A model generated the notes under the pieces. The model searched no databases. It was not told the DNA's origin and saw only the letters and a list, made by a program, of their open reading frames with translations. Shown here one piece after another: positions 14,701-27,474 of a stretch of DNA of 64,000 bases (position 1 is the first letter of the stretch; every line of letters starts with the position of its first letter). Origin of the DNA: Pseudoneurospora amorphoporcata (Eukaryota > Ascomycota > Sordariomycetes > Sordariales > Sordariaceae); contig MU859236.1 of assembly GCA_033297205.1 (NCBI GenBank), positions 1-64,000 on the forward strand. Direction: 5' to 3'. The position numbers were made by a program, and so were the translations under genes.

Positions 14701-15633
14701 TTCCATCATCACCATCACCAGTCTGAGAGCAACATTATCGATAGACAACGTCCGATGGTTGAACTCGATGAACGCCCACAAACAGCGCACCGGGTAGAGG
14801 ACTTTATCAACACGAACGACCTTTCCCAGCTTATCCAGAATCGTCAACAGCTTCCCCCAGCGCAGGATCCTGACAATCACACCTTGAGAGGAAATCACGA
14901 GTATCATGCCGCCGCATACGCATCTGTTCCTTGCCCTCCTTCACCCGGAGATAACATGCTCAGCAGGGCACAATCTCGTCAGGGCACCATTGAAACCGTC
15001 GTTTCGTCTAGCACAACATCTATGGGGGCCTTGACGTCCCCGCTGACTAGTCCTAGCGAGGCAGCGAGCCCGCACTGTAGCTCGAAGCAGAGTTTGACTA
15101 AGGACGCCGTGGAGCAGATCCTAGCCTTCCAGTCTGACCCTTCTCTTCCAGCTCTACTCAGCAGCACCAGCTCTGTGTCCGCGGACCCAGAAGGCGAGTT
15201 TCTCGGCAATCCAGGAGTGGTCTGTCGGTCATCAGTCATTGACACAACTGACTCTCTTACACCCCCAGCTTTCTCAAAGGAGCCTGTAGCTGGCTTCCCG
15301 CTTGAAGAACAGCAAGAGCAGGTTACACCAACTGCTGTGCCCATTCGTGTGACGGATAATAAGCCGGCTGTTAAGCACAACCCTTTCTCTCATGTGCGGG
15401 CAAAGAGCCATCAGCACACCAATCATCATGATGACGATGATAGCGATAGTGATGAAGGGTTGGTCATGGCCCGGCGAAAGAAGAGCCCAACCATCTCTTC
15501 TCCTTCAACTGCATCAACTTCCAAGGAGCCCATCTCCATGGGGAGATTAGTAACCGGCGCGAGGCGTCGGGACACCAATGCTAGCGTGGGAAGCACAGAA
15601 ACTGCCAAGAAGCTCGTTGTGGAGAGCGACTGA
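11742..15633 (+). CDS. CaMKK/SNF1-activating-type serine/threonine protein kinase
   Basis: Protein of about 1,271 residues in two exons, 11742-12064 and 12141-15633. The intron has a GTAAGT donor and a CCAG acceptor, and the junction codon reads GAG. The kinase core is complete: glycine loop GRGMHGKV (about 135-142), VAIK lysine (about 157), HRDIKPAN with catalytic Asp (about 461), DFG (about 479), GTPAFFAPE activation segment and the DVWSLG helix. About 230 residues of Ser/Pro-rich sequence separate the hinge from the catalytic loop. That arrangement is typical of fungal kinases related to yeast Sak1/Tos3/Elm1 and fission yeast Ssp1, which phosphorylate the activation loop of SNF1/AMPK and related kinases. 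A tail of about 600 residues is low-complexity and probably disordered, with a His run. Chosen start: the first in-frame ATG, inside Gln/Pro-rich sequence. The nearby ATG at 11681 is in another frame. Family confidence is high; the exact paralogue is inferred. Confidence 0.93.
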
Positions 15634-18600
15634 GCTTTGTTACTTTAGTGCAGCTGTGCAAAATTGCAGTTGTTGATCTTTCTCTGCCTTTTTTTTTTTT
15701 CTTTTGCTACTCTTTTTCTTCTTCGTCTATATTTTACTTCTCTTTTTTACATCGTCATCGTCATCATCATTAACAGCAGCTGTAGCAAAGGAGACGTAAG
15801 CATGGGAACAGCACGGCAAGGCAAGGGGTTTCATAGGGAAACAGCATCAAACCACGGTTTTACTACTTTATTATAGCATGGAGGAGCAAAGCATTGTATG
15901 ATTCATTGTTTACATCATTCAGGATTCCCATCCCGTTCTGGATGGGGGGAGGCAAAGACATTGGTTACTGGTCAGAATATACAGACAGAGACAGAATGGA
16001 GAGAAAGCGGCCAGAATCACGCTGTTTTTTATGCAAATACCGAGACTACGATACGAAAGAGAAGATTCAAAGTATAGATGGGGCTACCCAATGAGAGAAA
16101 GGCTTTTTTGCACATACGCACTCACGCATTGTCTTAGTTTGTCGATGCCGTAGATTGGAGTAGAGGACGCATCATCATCATCACGTAGTGGCAGACGGGA
16201 GGTTTTTATCTTAGGGGGCTTCAGCAAGGGGAACGTAGCTTGAGGGTGGCACCTCTCCTTGATGACGGCATTTCAGAGTTGGATTTTATCAACAGACAAG
16301 TTAGAGTTTGGCACCTCTGGTCATCACATTACGCAAAAGCTGTTTGGCAGCAACGAACGACCTGACAGACGACAAAATCTTATCTTTACGTACGACCTTG
16401 ACATCAAACGGCCCACACACCTCAAGCAGGGCGGGCAAAGGCGGGAAGACCAAGCCTTATGGGGCATTTTGACTCAATATGACTGGATTGGATCGAACCC
16501 GGCGTGCCCGGCTGGCCAGACACGATACAGGCACGGGGACACGTGGCGTGGTGTTCGTGGAATACATACATACATATATGGCATAGGTAGGTAGTTATGC
16601 AAGGGACGGACGGACGGACCAGACGATAAAGGCGGAAGGGAAGCAAAGCAAAGCACATAGACACAGCATACCAGACACAATTGTTGGGACACACACTTCC
16701 ACTGGACACATTGGACAATCGAACAGAGGCTGAATGAAGGCTCCGGGAACTAGTCTGAAACGGAAACAACATGGGAAACGGGGACGGGGGGACGGGACGG
16801 GACGGGACGGAACAACTCAGCTTCCCAGTGGGCTGGCTGGCTGTGTGGTTCTGTGATCCTGACTGGCAGACCGGGTAGCTGCCCGGGCTTCTTGGGGGGC
16901 TCGACGACGATATGGGAGATGTGGGCTCAGATTCATCATTACCTAAGGTAGGGATAAACTGAGATGGAAGAAGGAGGCAACATCATCATCAATCACGTCG
17001 AGCCAGCCATCCAATCCGATTTGAGGCATTGTTTTTTCCTCGTTATCAGCCGTCAGTCCGCGTCCGCGTCCGCGGCTGCAGCCCGACTGACGACGTAGGT
17101 CTACCTAGTTTTACTGCAATCGGCGGCAGGTTTTGCTTGATCGCACCTCAGGTTTAGAATGAGAGTGACAGGACATGACAGCTTCGGCAAGCAAGGGGCG
17201 GAAGAATTTCTTTTTGCAAAGGGGGGAACTGAAAGACGTTAATTATTACCTTACCTACCTTACCTAAGTAGGAATGGCAAGCAGGCAGGCCTGAGCAAAC
17301 CTGCCGTGGGCCTGAGTCGGAGTCTGGGTGTGATAGGCGGAAGGAACTGAAGAGAACGATGGGAAGAAATGGAAAAGGAAACTTTCAGTGCTATTTCACC
17401 TGTTTGTTACACCTTTTCTTTCTCTTTTTTTCTTTCTTTTTTTTGTGTTCTTTTTCTCCGGTTTGGGGAATTTCGCCCAATATCATTACATAGCATATGA
17501 TTTCCATTCACGCCTCTCGCCTCCTTGTTCCGCTCCCACTGTGACTGTATCTTTTGGTTTCTTCAGTGTGTACAATGTATGTACCTTGCTGGACGACAAG
17601 TTGGGTTGTCGTTAGCCACCCACTCGCCACGAGGCCGGGCACCTCTTATCACTCTATCGCTTATCTTATCTTATTTCATCAGTGGCACATCTTCTTAGCT
17701 TCAGTTCGATTCCTTCCTGGGATGGATGGAAACAACGGGGCTTATTGCATCATCGTTATCGCTTCGAGATGTCATGTCGTAATCATCACATTCGTTGCCG
17801 CCGTCGTCATGGAAACAAAAACCGGGAAGGGGGCGTTATGGTATTTTTTTTTTTTTTTTATTTGGGAAGGGGGGTGGGGTAGTTTCTTTCAAGGCTTTTC
17901 GCCCTCAGGGCCCCTTTCGAGCTGGTTACCGTACTTCGCTTGTTAGCATACGGACTTGTATCTTCCTTGCCACTGTGGACGACAAGGCCAAAGATAACCT
18001 AGGACTGAAACTGAACGGGCAAGAAAGATCGTATCATGAATTGTAATCTGGTATCAATGTCAGGGATAAATTATACGCTCATGTCCTACGCTGTCCATAT
18101 TTATCCGAAATACCTTGTCGCAGTATTCAGTTTGACATTCATTCCCCGTCCTTATGTATATGTGGTGCCGTACCACGAAGACTGTCCATTCAGCTCCTTC
18201 CACATCCTGCTTTGAAAGAGTTCGGTGAGCCCTACATTCAGAATACTCCACCAATAACCATCCTGAGTACAGAGCTGAGGTATGGGGATGTGAGGTGTCA
18301 CTGTCCTCCCTTCTGTTTCGGGATGAAGGTGCATTGCCGATGAGGCAAGGCATAGGCGAAGCGAGGAAAGTGGGAAGGTAAGGCGTAAAGGATCTGGAAC
18401 TTGAAGCAATCTGGATCTGATCTGGACCGGATCGGGACAGGATCGTACTGGGACAGCTTCTGGTAGGGCTTCACCGTTGTAAATTAATTACCTAGGCTTG
18501 GATGTTGTACGCCCCCGCGCCTGTCAGGGTGATTGAAGGGATCGGAACGGGTTCCGATCTCGATCACGGCATTTCCGCGAGTCAAGCAAGCCCTACCGAC

Positions 18601-20679
18601 AAATAATAACAACATCCATACGCCCGATGGAGTTACATCAAGGGTAAAGAAACGTGAGGAGACGTGGGAGTTGTGTCAGTAAACCAAGGGAAGTCGTGTC
18701 ATCAATCTCGGCTTTGATATCCGAGAGTTTTTCAAACAATCAGCCCGTGCCGTCCCGATATTAAGTACCATCGTCTTCAAGAAACTCCATCAACCCCATT
18801 GTCGGTCCCGAGCGGTGGAACGAGACCTGTGATACCTTTTTTTGTAGGGAACCCTAAATCGATGATCGAGATCATACATAACAGCGCCCGGGAGGATACG
18901 GGCAGTTCGGTTCTGTTTTTTTTCCCTCTTTGTTTTCCACTTGAGATATGGGACACAGTCATCTTCACAGTCTTCAAACCAGATATGGAGTTGGTGATGC
19001 AGTAGTACATAGTAAGTCAAACGACTATGAAGCAAGTGGTTGTCTCCAATGTATCCAGCGGTTGTATGTAAGTCAGGCGCTTGCAGGTACGATTCAGATT
19101 TCAGGGTCCAACTCCAACCATTCCACAATCCACACGGGTCCATCCAAATTTTGGATCTCGTGGACAAGTTCGGGAGGCTCTGGGGGGGAGATCCAGGGAG
19201 GTTGTAAACAAACCCCTGCGTTCTTCTGTGGTCCCATGTATTATGCATCGTGGATGTATCCGTTTGTAATCGTAAATAACACAACCTTTCTTCAACCTCA
19301 AAAGTATCTTCCATGTACAGGCTGCAATGCTGGACTCTAGTCCAGTCCCTGCCGTAACGGGGGGAACGGGCGAGCATGGAATGGCAGCCAAAGGGACCAT
19401 CCGGCATATCCACGAATTCAAAAGCAGAAACCGACCGGGAAGGGAAACCGGAACGCAGGTCAGAAGCGAGGCCCAACGAACGCGCAGCACCTACCAAAGT
19501 GACAAATGGGCAGCAACTGGGAAAGGGAAATGGCAAATCAGAAGCAGAAAGAAGTCAAGAAAAGAGGAAAAAAAAAGAAAAAGGGACGTGATGGCTGCAG
19601 TGAATTGCGACTCGAACCACACTTGTCCTGCGTCGATAGTACGTTAGTTACAGCAACTACATTTAGCAAGCCTAGCAGCTTAACAGCAGGCGATGGTACG
19701 TGAGCAGCAGATAGATGGATTCGTGCAAGTCAAGTCGACGACGTGGCATTAGTGAGGGCCACTGGTTTCGCAAGGGGTGTCGTAAGTTTGAAACATTCAC
19801 AATCCAATCTTTCATAATCACAAGCTAGGTAATAAATGGGAATGCGATTGAGCACCTCTTTTTTTCTGAAAAGTCGTCGAGTCTCTTTCGGCTGACGGTC
19901 GGCACGGAGAGCAGAGAAGGGACGGGCGAGCGGGACAAGCGGACACCGGTGTGCAAGTCGGTCGGTGTCCATATTCCGGAGCGGGTTACCGTACCTCTGC
20001 GCACGTACCGTAGACGGAGTCGACATCTGCCGACTCTCAAAACCGGCCATCAGACAGCCAAGTAATTAAGCGAGCGTCAACTCCCCCTGCGAAATCTGAG
20101 ATGAGATGGGTATGCGGCAAGAAGTACAGAAAAAGCCAAGCCAAGCGGTGAAGCCCGCATCGCATCGTTCTGTACCTACGCCTGACGCCTGTAACAGCAG
20201 CTGTCTGTCAGTGGCAGAAAGAGGGAGGTGCGTGCCGGGTAACGGAGTGTTAGGAACTTACGGCGGGAGGTACAAGTAATACGGGCTTCATTACCGGCGG
20301 AGCCGTCATGCACATCTTGCGGGATCCCGGTCAGGGTTTGGAGCCCCCGGTCCCGAACGGGAATGGTTGTGGGCACCGTGGGGCCACCGTGGGGACGGAG
20401 TGCGGACCCCCCCGCCGTGGGAAGAAGCAGGGTTAGGGTCTTCGGAGGGAGTGGGGGCCTGGACGGGATTCGCGGAAGGGTGGTCCAAGCGTTTTGGCCG
20501 TGACGTCCGCCCGTTAACGACCGTGTTAGAACCGCTGATCAAAGCGCCGAGACGGAGGTTTGGCGACATCTCCACTCTGAGAATACCGGTGATTGACGCC
20601 AAGACATTCACACCCATCCCATCCATACTCTTTTTTTTTCATGACGTTGAAGAGCACCTAAGCTTCATTCACCCTCGAC
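15634..20679. other. 5 kb without a recognisable gene
   Basis: The first 150 bases are T-rich and likely the kinase 3' UTR. Beyond that I see only simple repeats (GGGAC units near 16787-16810, CGTCCG units near 17048) and short unsupported frames. The longest, 248 codons on the minus strand at 18790-19536, is rich in Cys, His and Trp and matches nothing I know. The last few hundred bases should hold the promoter of the dehydrogenase gene. Confidence 0.5.
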
Positions 20680-22564
20680 ATGCGCACCCTCCTCAACAAA
20701 CACGCCCTCATAACCGGCGGCGGTTCCGGCATCGGTCTCGCCATCGCCCGCCGTCTCTACGCCGAAGGCTGTTCCGTCACTCTTCTCGGTCGCACCGAAG
20801 CCACTCTCCGACAAGCCCAGTCTCTCATTGTCTCATCAGATCATGAAGAAAACGATGGCGTCAAACGCGTGTCGTACCACCCACTCGACGTGTCAAGCCC
20901 GTCCTCCTGGCAGGACCTCCTGAAAAGGTGCGGGACGGTACACGTGCTCGTTAATTGCGCGGGCATCACACAACGGTCGGCGTTGATGAAAACGCCCGTT
21001 GACGAGGTGGACGAGCTGGTGGGCACGAATCTGACGGGCACGGTGTTGGGGTGTAAATATGTTGGGAGGGCCATGCTGCTGAAGAGCAGGAGTAGAGCGT
21101 TGTTGCCGCGGACGACGACGGAAGAAGAGGGGGTAACAGCAGAAGGGGTGAAGGAGAAGGGGGTGATTGTGAACGTGGCGAGTCTTCTCGCGCAAAAGGG
21201 GGTGGTGGGAACGAGTGTTTATGCGGCTGCCAAGGCTGGCGTTGTTGGTAAGTAAGTCCAGGGAGCCCGTTCGTTTGGTATCATCACTGTGCGATGGGGC
21301 GGATAGGAGGGGAGGGGGATGAGCCAAAAGAGGAAGAAGAGGAAGAAGAAAGAGGAAGAAGAGGAAGAAGAAAGAAGAAGACGGTGGGAAAAATGGGAAG
21401 AAAACGGAGAAAAGAAAAAAGGTCGAGTGACGAAATAAACAGCTCCCGGGTTGGTTGGTACATGGAGACTGACTGACTTGAAGAGTTGGTAACGGACGCG
21501 AGAAACAGACGGAAGGATGAGGGCGACCAAGAGGGGAGGGTTGGGAGCAAGAGGAAGAAAGGAAAAAATTGCTGAGCACCACCGACTGGAAAACTGATGT
21601 TAGGGATCATCATCAGGGAAGAAAAACAAAAAAGACAACGGAAATAATGAGATAAGAGGACAGACAGGACGGGAGAGAATGGACGTTTTCACTAACGAGG
21701 GTTTCCCCACACAGGCTTAACGACCTCCCTAGCAAACGAATATGGCAGATCCGGGATACGAGTGAACGCCGTTTTGCCGGGGTACATCGAGACGGACATG
21801 ACCAGTGGTGAGTTCTTTCTCCTTTTCTCTTTCTTCACACACTTTGCTCCAGGTTCCTTGCTTGGTGATATCCCTATCGCTCATACCTCTGCACCACCAC
21901 TGCGGACTGGGGCTACTATGATAGTGACCTCACAACTACTCAAGCGGTCTCCTTAGCTGAGGCTAGATTGTATCTGTTCTGGATTGGATTTGGATATATA
22001 GCACTGCCACGAGTTCTTTTTCTCCCGTAAACAAACATCAAGACCCAAAGAAGCCAGAACCTCGCAACTCGCAACTTGCGCACGTCCATTTCACTCCATA
22101 GCGCCTTTTGATCCAAAGCCCTATACACGATAAAGCCAAGCACAAGATCGAGGAGGAAATCCCCATGGTCCATTCCTTGAGACGCATTCTAAAGAAGAAT
22201 CTACACAATCATTCATCATTCATGTCCTCCATCTTCTTCAGTCCATTTTGCTCCTTAGTCTCTTTCCCTTTCGCCCTCGCTACAAAATCGCAAAGGTCTC
22301 GAAAGAGTACAAGCCTAGATCATCTCATTTGACTATCAATCAGTCCCTCCAAGATCCTCATCGCCAGCAGACCCAAACTGACATCTCTCATCTCATCTCA
22401 TCTCATCTCATTCAGGTCTCAAAAACCCTTCCATCCTCCAACAGATTCCCCTTGGTCGTTTCGGAACAACAGATGAAGTCGCCGACGCCGCCCTTTTCCT
22501 TATCAAGAACCCGTACGCAAACAACTGCGTGCTTAATCTTGATGGTGGGCTGAGTGCTGTCTAG
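20680..22564 (+). CDS. Short-chain dehydrogenase/reductase, FabG/OAR1-like
   Basis: Three exons join in phase to about 269 residues: 20680-21247, 21715-21807 and 22416-22564. Donors are GTAAGT and GTGAGT. Classical SDR features are present: the Rossmann loop TGGGSGIG near the N-terminus, NCAGIT (the NNAG position), the structural Asn in GTNLTG, the catalytic Ser in NVASLL and YAAAK. The sequence ends RFGTTDEVADAALFL...LNLDGG, the usual C-terminus of 3-oxoacyl-[acyl-carrier-protein] reductases. The likely role is NADPH-dependent reduction of a keto group, perhaps as the mitochondrial type II fatty-acid synthesis reductase (yeast Oar1). No clear presequence is visible before the Rossmann fold, so another substrate is possible. 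Both introns are unusually long (467 and 608 bp) and contain simple repeats, so unrecognised small exons or alternative splicing cannot be excluded. Confidence 0.88.
21325..21380. repeat. GAAGAGGAA purine tract in SDR intron 1
   Basis: Strand-asymmetric GGAAGAA/GAAGAGGAA repeats inside the first intron of the dehydrogenase gene. It produces misleading Glu/Lys- or Ser/Phe-rich open frames. Confidence 0.8.
22383..22413. repeat. (TCTCA)n just before the last SDR exon
   Basis: Five to six tandem TCTCA units run directly into the TTCAG acceptor of the final exon, so the repeat forms most of the polypyrimidine region of that splice site. Length variation here could affect splicing. Confidence 0.8.
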
Positions 22565-22750
22565 ATGACAGAACCCAATTCATTTGGGTATCTCAAGTGA
22601 TATGGGGTGGTGGGATATATAGCAAAAATAGCAAAATTTGTAGCAATCGTATATACCGACCGTAACTACGGTCTACTAGTTCACCGAGCCTGCTAGCGGC
22701 AACTGTAAGCTTCGGGCAGGGCATGGTAACCTGGTGCTGTGCAAAGACAA

Positions 22751-24783
22751 TCAGTCATCATCAATAACGATAGCACCCGCGCTATCCTCGATGAAAACGA
22801 TATCGTCATCTGCCGCCTTGTCGTTGGCCTTGATCTTCTTGACCGATGGGCCCTCTGCGTCTTCGGGGTGGCCGCGCTTGAGCGACGGCTTGGCTGGCGT
22901 CGTCGTCGGCTCATCGCCGTCAAGGTCGATCACTCCACCGTTCTGGCCGTTTGATGTGCTGTTACCGTTGGTTGGTGCGGGAGTGGCGACGGGCTCGGGC
23001 TGTGACTGCTTCTTGGGCTTGAGTGGGATCTTGACGTCCTCTGGGTCCAGAATGCCCTTGACTGGCTTGTCTCCTAGAGGCTCCTTGCTTTGGGGGTGTC
23101 AGTTGTGGATGTGAAGGAGGTATAAAGGGAAAACATACGCTTCTTGGATGGCTATAACAACATTGACAAACGGCTCCTCGTCGTCTTCATCAGTGATGGT
23201 CAGGAAGGAGTCGGGTTTGATGCCTGTACATTGTTAGTAACTTCTAGTATCAGAGTAAAAGCACAAAAAGACATACCCAGCTCCGAAAGCTTCTTCTCCA
23301 AGTTATCCGTCTCATCAGGGTCGTACAAGATGCCGACCTCATTGCTGATAGCGAAGTCCTTCTCACCATATCCCAGGTTCGTCTTGATCAGGTGTTCTAC
23401 GAGGTCGTTCAGGGTAGCCTTATCCAAATCGACGTAAGCTCTCGTCTGATAAACGCCGCAAACGGGGCAATCAGGATTAGGTTGCCGTGACTTGTCGGAC
23501 GCCAACATGCGCGCATTAGCAAACGGTGTGAGGAAAACTTCCTTTGCTCGGTCGTATTGGCCCTTCAAGACCTTGAATGCCTCCAGTACGCAAAGACCAG
23601 CGACAATGGCGTTAGTCGTCGCGATAGCGGGGATGATGTTGCCCGCCATTTGCTTGATATCGAACTTTGACTTCCTGTCGATTCCGAACACCGCTGAGCG
23701 AATGTTGGCGCTGGCAGCCACGAAATCCAAGGTATCCTCATCGTCCTTGTCAAAGGTAATGATGGCATCTTCGCCCGCGGTCTTACTTTCAAGAACCCGC
23801 TTGCTGAGACGCTCAAGGCTGTCGTTGAATACGACAAGGTTCTCTTCCAGCGACCACACCTTCTGCGCATCTTTTAGCACCTTTTCTTGGTCTAGCGACT
23901 GTGACTTGGCCTTCTCAAAAAGGTCCTTGTAGCTGAGTGGCTCAGGCGGCTTGCGCGTCTTCCACATGTCCTCCATCGAGCGCAAACGCTCAACATCCGT
24001 CTTGAACACCTTCTCAAAAAGCATCTCTGGGAACTCTTCGGTTCCGACCGAGTTCCTGATCTTTCGTAGCGCTTCCGACTCCCTCTTCAACTCCTCGATC
24101 TCCTGCGCATTATCGCCATCAACAGAATTATCGAATGCTGACTCGTCCTCGCTCGCTCCGAAGATTTCGTTGAGCAGGTAGCTTTTGCCCCACACGATAC
24201 AGTGAATAGGCTGGCTTGGTGTGCTGCGGATCGTGCATACGGGGAAAGATTTGGGTGTGTCCTTGGGCGAGCAATCGTAGCAGGCCGTGACGCCCTTCTT
24301 GATGACCTGTACCTGGCCGTTGAAGCCAGTTGTTCCGCTCTCGATAAGAGGGACGTCGGCGGCAATGCACATCTTGTTGACGTGACGACGGGCTTCGAGG
24401 TTGTCGAGGGCGTTGAAGACTATGCTAAAACTACTGAACCACTCGATATTGAACTGGGCATCTTTGATGTTGGCATGGTGGGCGACAATCTTGGCGGCGG
24501 GGTTGAACTTTTGCGCCGCTTCCTTGGCTACAAGGGCCTTGGACTTCTTGATATGCTCGTGACGGAAGAGAAACTGGCGGTTGAGGTTCGAGAGATCGAT
24601 GGTATCGAGATCGACGACGTGGACTTGGCCGAAGCCGGTGAGGACGAGGTTCTTGAGGAGTTCGCAGCCGATGCCGCCGGCGCCTACCATAAGCACGCGT
24701 GCCTGTGAGGAGGTCGTTAGCAGGGTGTCGGGGGTTTCGGCGGCTGCTGCGAGGACTGCTTCAGTAGTCAACTCGGAAGCCAT
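22751..24783 (-). CDS. SUMO-activating enzyme E1 subunit UBA2
   Basis: Three exons on the minus strand join in phase to 642 residues: 24783-23277, 23223-23139 and 23087-22751. Donors are GTATGT. UBA2 pairs with AOS1 to adenylate SUMO and carry it as a thioester before passing it to UBC9. Visible features are the nucleotide loop GAGGIG (residues 34-39), DLDTIDLSNLNRQFLF, the zinc-binding pairs CYDC and CPVC, and the catalytic-cysteine segment FPVCTIRSTP with its Cys at roughly residue 185. A C-terminal ubiquitin-fold region contains SFLTITDEDDEEPF, and the acidic tail has a basic KKIK patch that may be a nuclear signal. Start: the ATG at 24783 begins the family-like N-terminus. The in-frame ATG at 24858 would add 25 unconserved residues. 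Convergent with the SDR gene, with only about 190 bases between them. Confidence 0.96.
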
Positions 24784-25860
24784 GATGGTGGTTGTGGTCG
24801 CGACTGAAGCAGGGTGGAAGGTTGGTTTGGTTTTGGAGGGGCGCTGAAATGAATTCATAGATTTCCGCCACGGTTGCGACAGCTTTGGGCGCCTTCGCTG
24901 ACTGGTTGCCCGGGAGACGACTTGGGACGAAAGCTACGGGAAGGGCACGTACCTGCTTGACATTTCCATTCAGAGACCGCCCCAGTGATTGCGAGTTGTA
25001 ACTATCGCGCGTCAATACAGGCACGGGGATAGGCTGCGCGACTGGTACTGGTATTTGCGCCGTCATAGGGACCATGGGATTGCCCATCGTGGGGTCCATC
25101 GCGCGAAGAGGTGCGACCAAGCTTGGATGCAGTTCGGGGTCGCGGACTTTTGCTGGTTATCGTCGGTTTCACGTCGAGCGTACCCAGGATAATCCAAGGT
25201 AAAAGATGAAGGTGAGCGGAGATGGAACATGGAAATTCAGCCTCGCGGATGCAAAACCATTTAAAAAGTTGCAACCACGACTGAATCGCCAGACAGCCAC
25301 AAGTTCCTTCCAGTGTTCAAGAACTTCAGCACTTCGAGCGTCATGATTCCAGCGACACACGCTAAAACATTCCGGGGGTTGGCCTGGACGATCCTCCGGC
25401 AGGCACACAGCAAAATTGCCGAGTCTTATTGGTCGCCCTGCTGCAAGCTGCAACCACTTTATGATTTTTGTGTCACTCGTACATAACCCTGGACATCACA
25501 AAGGAAGAGGAACATGATTGCAGACAAAACAAAGACTGGTCGAGAGTGTGATGGGCTCTACATACGGTAGTATGAGAAGTATGAGAAGTATATAATCAAT
25601 CTGACAGTGAACTCGAGTGTTTGCTTCATCAAGTTTAGGAATCAAACAGTTGATGACTCTCAGGGTTACCAGTGTCCCCCTGAATTTGCTAAATGCAACT
25701 GAACCTTCCCGTTTTCTTACACCTTCCCTCACTCCCTTCCTGAGACTTCACCTCATCGCGAAATCTCAACTTTACACACCTTTTTTGTCAAACCCTCAAC
25801 TTCTTCTCCTTTACAAATCCCCTTTTCCCTCTCGTCCCAAGCCCAACCCCCACCCCTAAA
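24784..25860. other. Divergent promoter region between UBA2 and QNG1
   Basis: About 1.1 kb between two head-to-head genes. It contains a 119-codon minus-strand frame overlapping the UBA2 start that has no family resemblance. The last 200 bases before QNG1 are C/T-rich, as expected of a Neurospora 5' UTR. No RNA gene seen. Confidence 0.5.
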
Positions 25861-27111
25861 ATGTCCTACTCCTCCGACTCGGAACCCGACCCCGAGCTCC
25901 TCGAGCTCCTCCGTCAACACCTCCAAGGCAAGACCGCTACCCCAACCGCCGCCGAGACAGGCGTGTTGGAGTCGGCCGAATTCGTCTACAACCACGCCAT
26001 CGACGTGGCCCTGGACATGCGCGGGTGCAAAAAGGCGGCGGAAACCATCTGGACCCAGATGCAGCAGCGGGAGTACTCACCAGCCACTTGGTCGACACAC
26101 GAGCTCCACCCCAAGGCCGCGGATGGGGAGGAGACGGTCAAGTTTATCTTTGCCATGGATATCCTCAACTTTTCGTTTTGGAGCGAAAAAGACGACGCAG
26201 AACAAAGGTTCCAGGTCGAGTACAAGGGGGAAAGATGGACGGGGTATTGGAGTCTGGTGGCCGGGTTGCAGAGGGCGTTAGAGGAAGGTTGGTTTCCACT
26301 TGGTTCTCTGCTTGTGTTTGTTTGTTTTTCTACCTAGTGATTTTGCTCGGTACATATTGTAGTATGTAAACAAATATAAAGAGAAGCCTTCATTGACGCC
26401 CTTGTCTCCAATCCAGGAATCCCCATCACCGACCCAGCCTTCTGGATCAATGAATCGCAATTCACCCCCGACGTCCTCCGCAACGTCTTCCGGTCCGCCA
26501 CAGACGAGGAGATGCCCCTCCTCCAAGAACGCTTCGACTGCCTCCGTGAAGCCGGCCAGGTCCTCCACGAGAAATACGACGGTTCCGTCATCGACCTCAT
26601 CGACGCCGCCAACGGTTCCGCCGCCGCCTTGGTCAACCTTCTGGCCTCCGACTTCCCCTGCTTCGCCGACATCCACCCGCACCCCGGCCGTCGCCAACCC
26701 ATCCGCATCCTCAAGCGCGCGCAAATCTTGGTCGCCGACCTGTGGGCCTGTTTCGAGGGCCAAAGCTACGGTTCCTTCAACGACATTGACAAGATCACCA
26801 TGTTCGCCGACTACCGCGTCCCGCAGATGCTGTGGCAGCTCAACTGCCTTTTGTACGGCCCGACACTGGAGGCCGCCGTGCGCGAGAAGAGCATGATTGA
26901 GCATGGGAGCGAGTGGGAGATGCAGCTGAGGGCGTGCAGCATCTGGTGCGTGGAGTTGATCAGGCGGGAGATTATCAGGGCGCATCCTGAAGCCAAAGGG
27001 AAGGTGAATGCCGTGTTGATTGATTTCTTCTTGTATGATGCTGTGAAGGAGCTGGAGGCTGAAGGGGGGGAGGGGATTCCGCATCACAGGACGAGGAGTA
27101 TTTGGTACTAG
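25861..27111 (+). CDS. Queuosine 5'-phosphate N-glycosylase/hydrolase (DUF2419, QNG1)
   Basis: Two exons, 25861-26287 and 26417-27111, give 373 residues. The donor is GTTGGT, the acceptor ATCCAG, and the junction codon is GGA. The family releases queuine base from queuosine 5'-phosphate, salvaging the tRNA-modifying base taken from food or tRNA turnover. Matches to the human protein as I know it run the whole length: DILNFSFWSE, YWSL, RALEEGIPIT, KRAQILVADLW, ITMFADYRVPQ, CSIWCVELIRREI and the C-terminal GIPHHRTRSIWY. The N-terminal 35 residues are acidic and poorly conserved. Splicing is needed, because the exon 1 frame runs into intron sequence after EEG while the family sequence resumes exactly at IPIT. 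Eukaryotes do not make queuine, so a salvage enzyme implies uptake or use of exogenous queuine. Confidence 0.96.
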
Positions 27112-27474
27112 GACTAGGACTGGGCATAGTATGGCAAAAGGGGGTAAACCTAGATTTCCTACATGTAGAACGTTAATACTAGAGAAGAGAGGTGAGATAG
27201 AATTGGCACAACGTTGACATATCAAGTCTATTGTGTATAAACCTCAAAGCGACTTGAAATTCAACCCAAATTCCATTTCTTACGTTGCTCCATGTTCATA
27301 CCCAACGTAAATCTCCCGAATACCATTTCCCATACATAAACGCCTCGCCAACCCAGCTAAAACTGTGTACTATTGTGCCCCTTATCCCATCCAATCCCCT
27401 CCATCCCCGACTAAGAAATCCCCGCTTCCAAATTTCCAACAATGCCATTTAGACACCGAGAAGAGAACATGTGC

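Noticed and set aside
16489..16503. tRNA B-box-like GGTTCGATCC on the minus strand
   Set aside because: The bases around it do not form a T-stem and no A box or acceptor stem lies at the right distance.
18790..19536. 248-codon minus-strand open frame
   Set aside because: Long for chance but rich in Cys, His and Trp, no domain, no sensible start context, and overlapped by several frames on the other strand.
19605..19620. Second tRNA B-box-like match (minus strand)
   Set aside because: No pairing T-stem and no clover-leaf around it.
24761..25120. 119-codon minus-strand frame over the UBA2 start
   Set aside because: Low-complexity Pro/Val repeats, overlaps the UBA2 start in another frame, no homology recognised.
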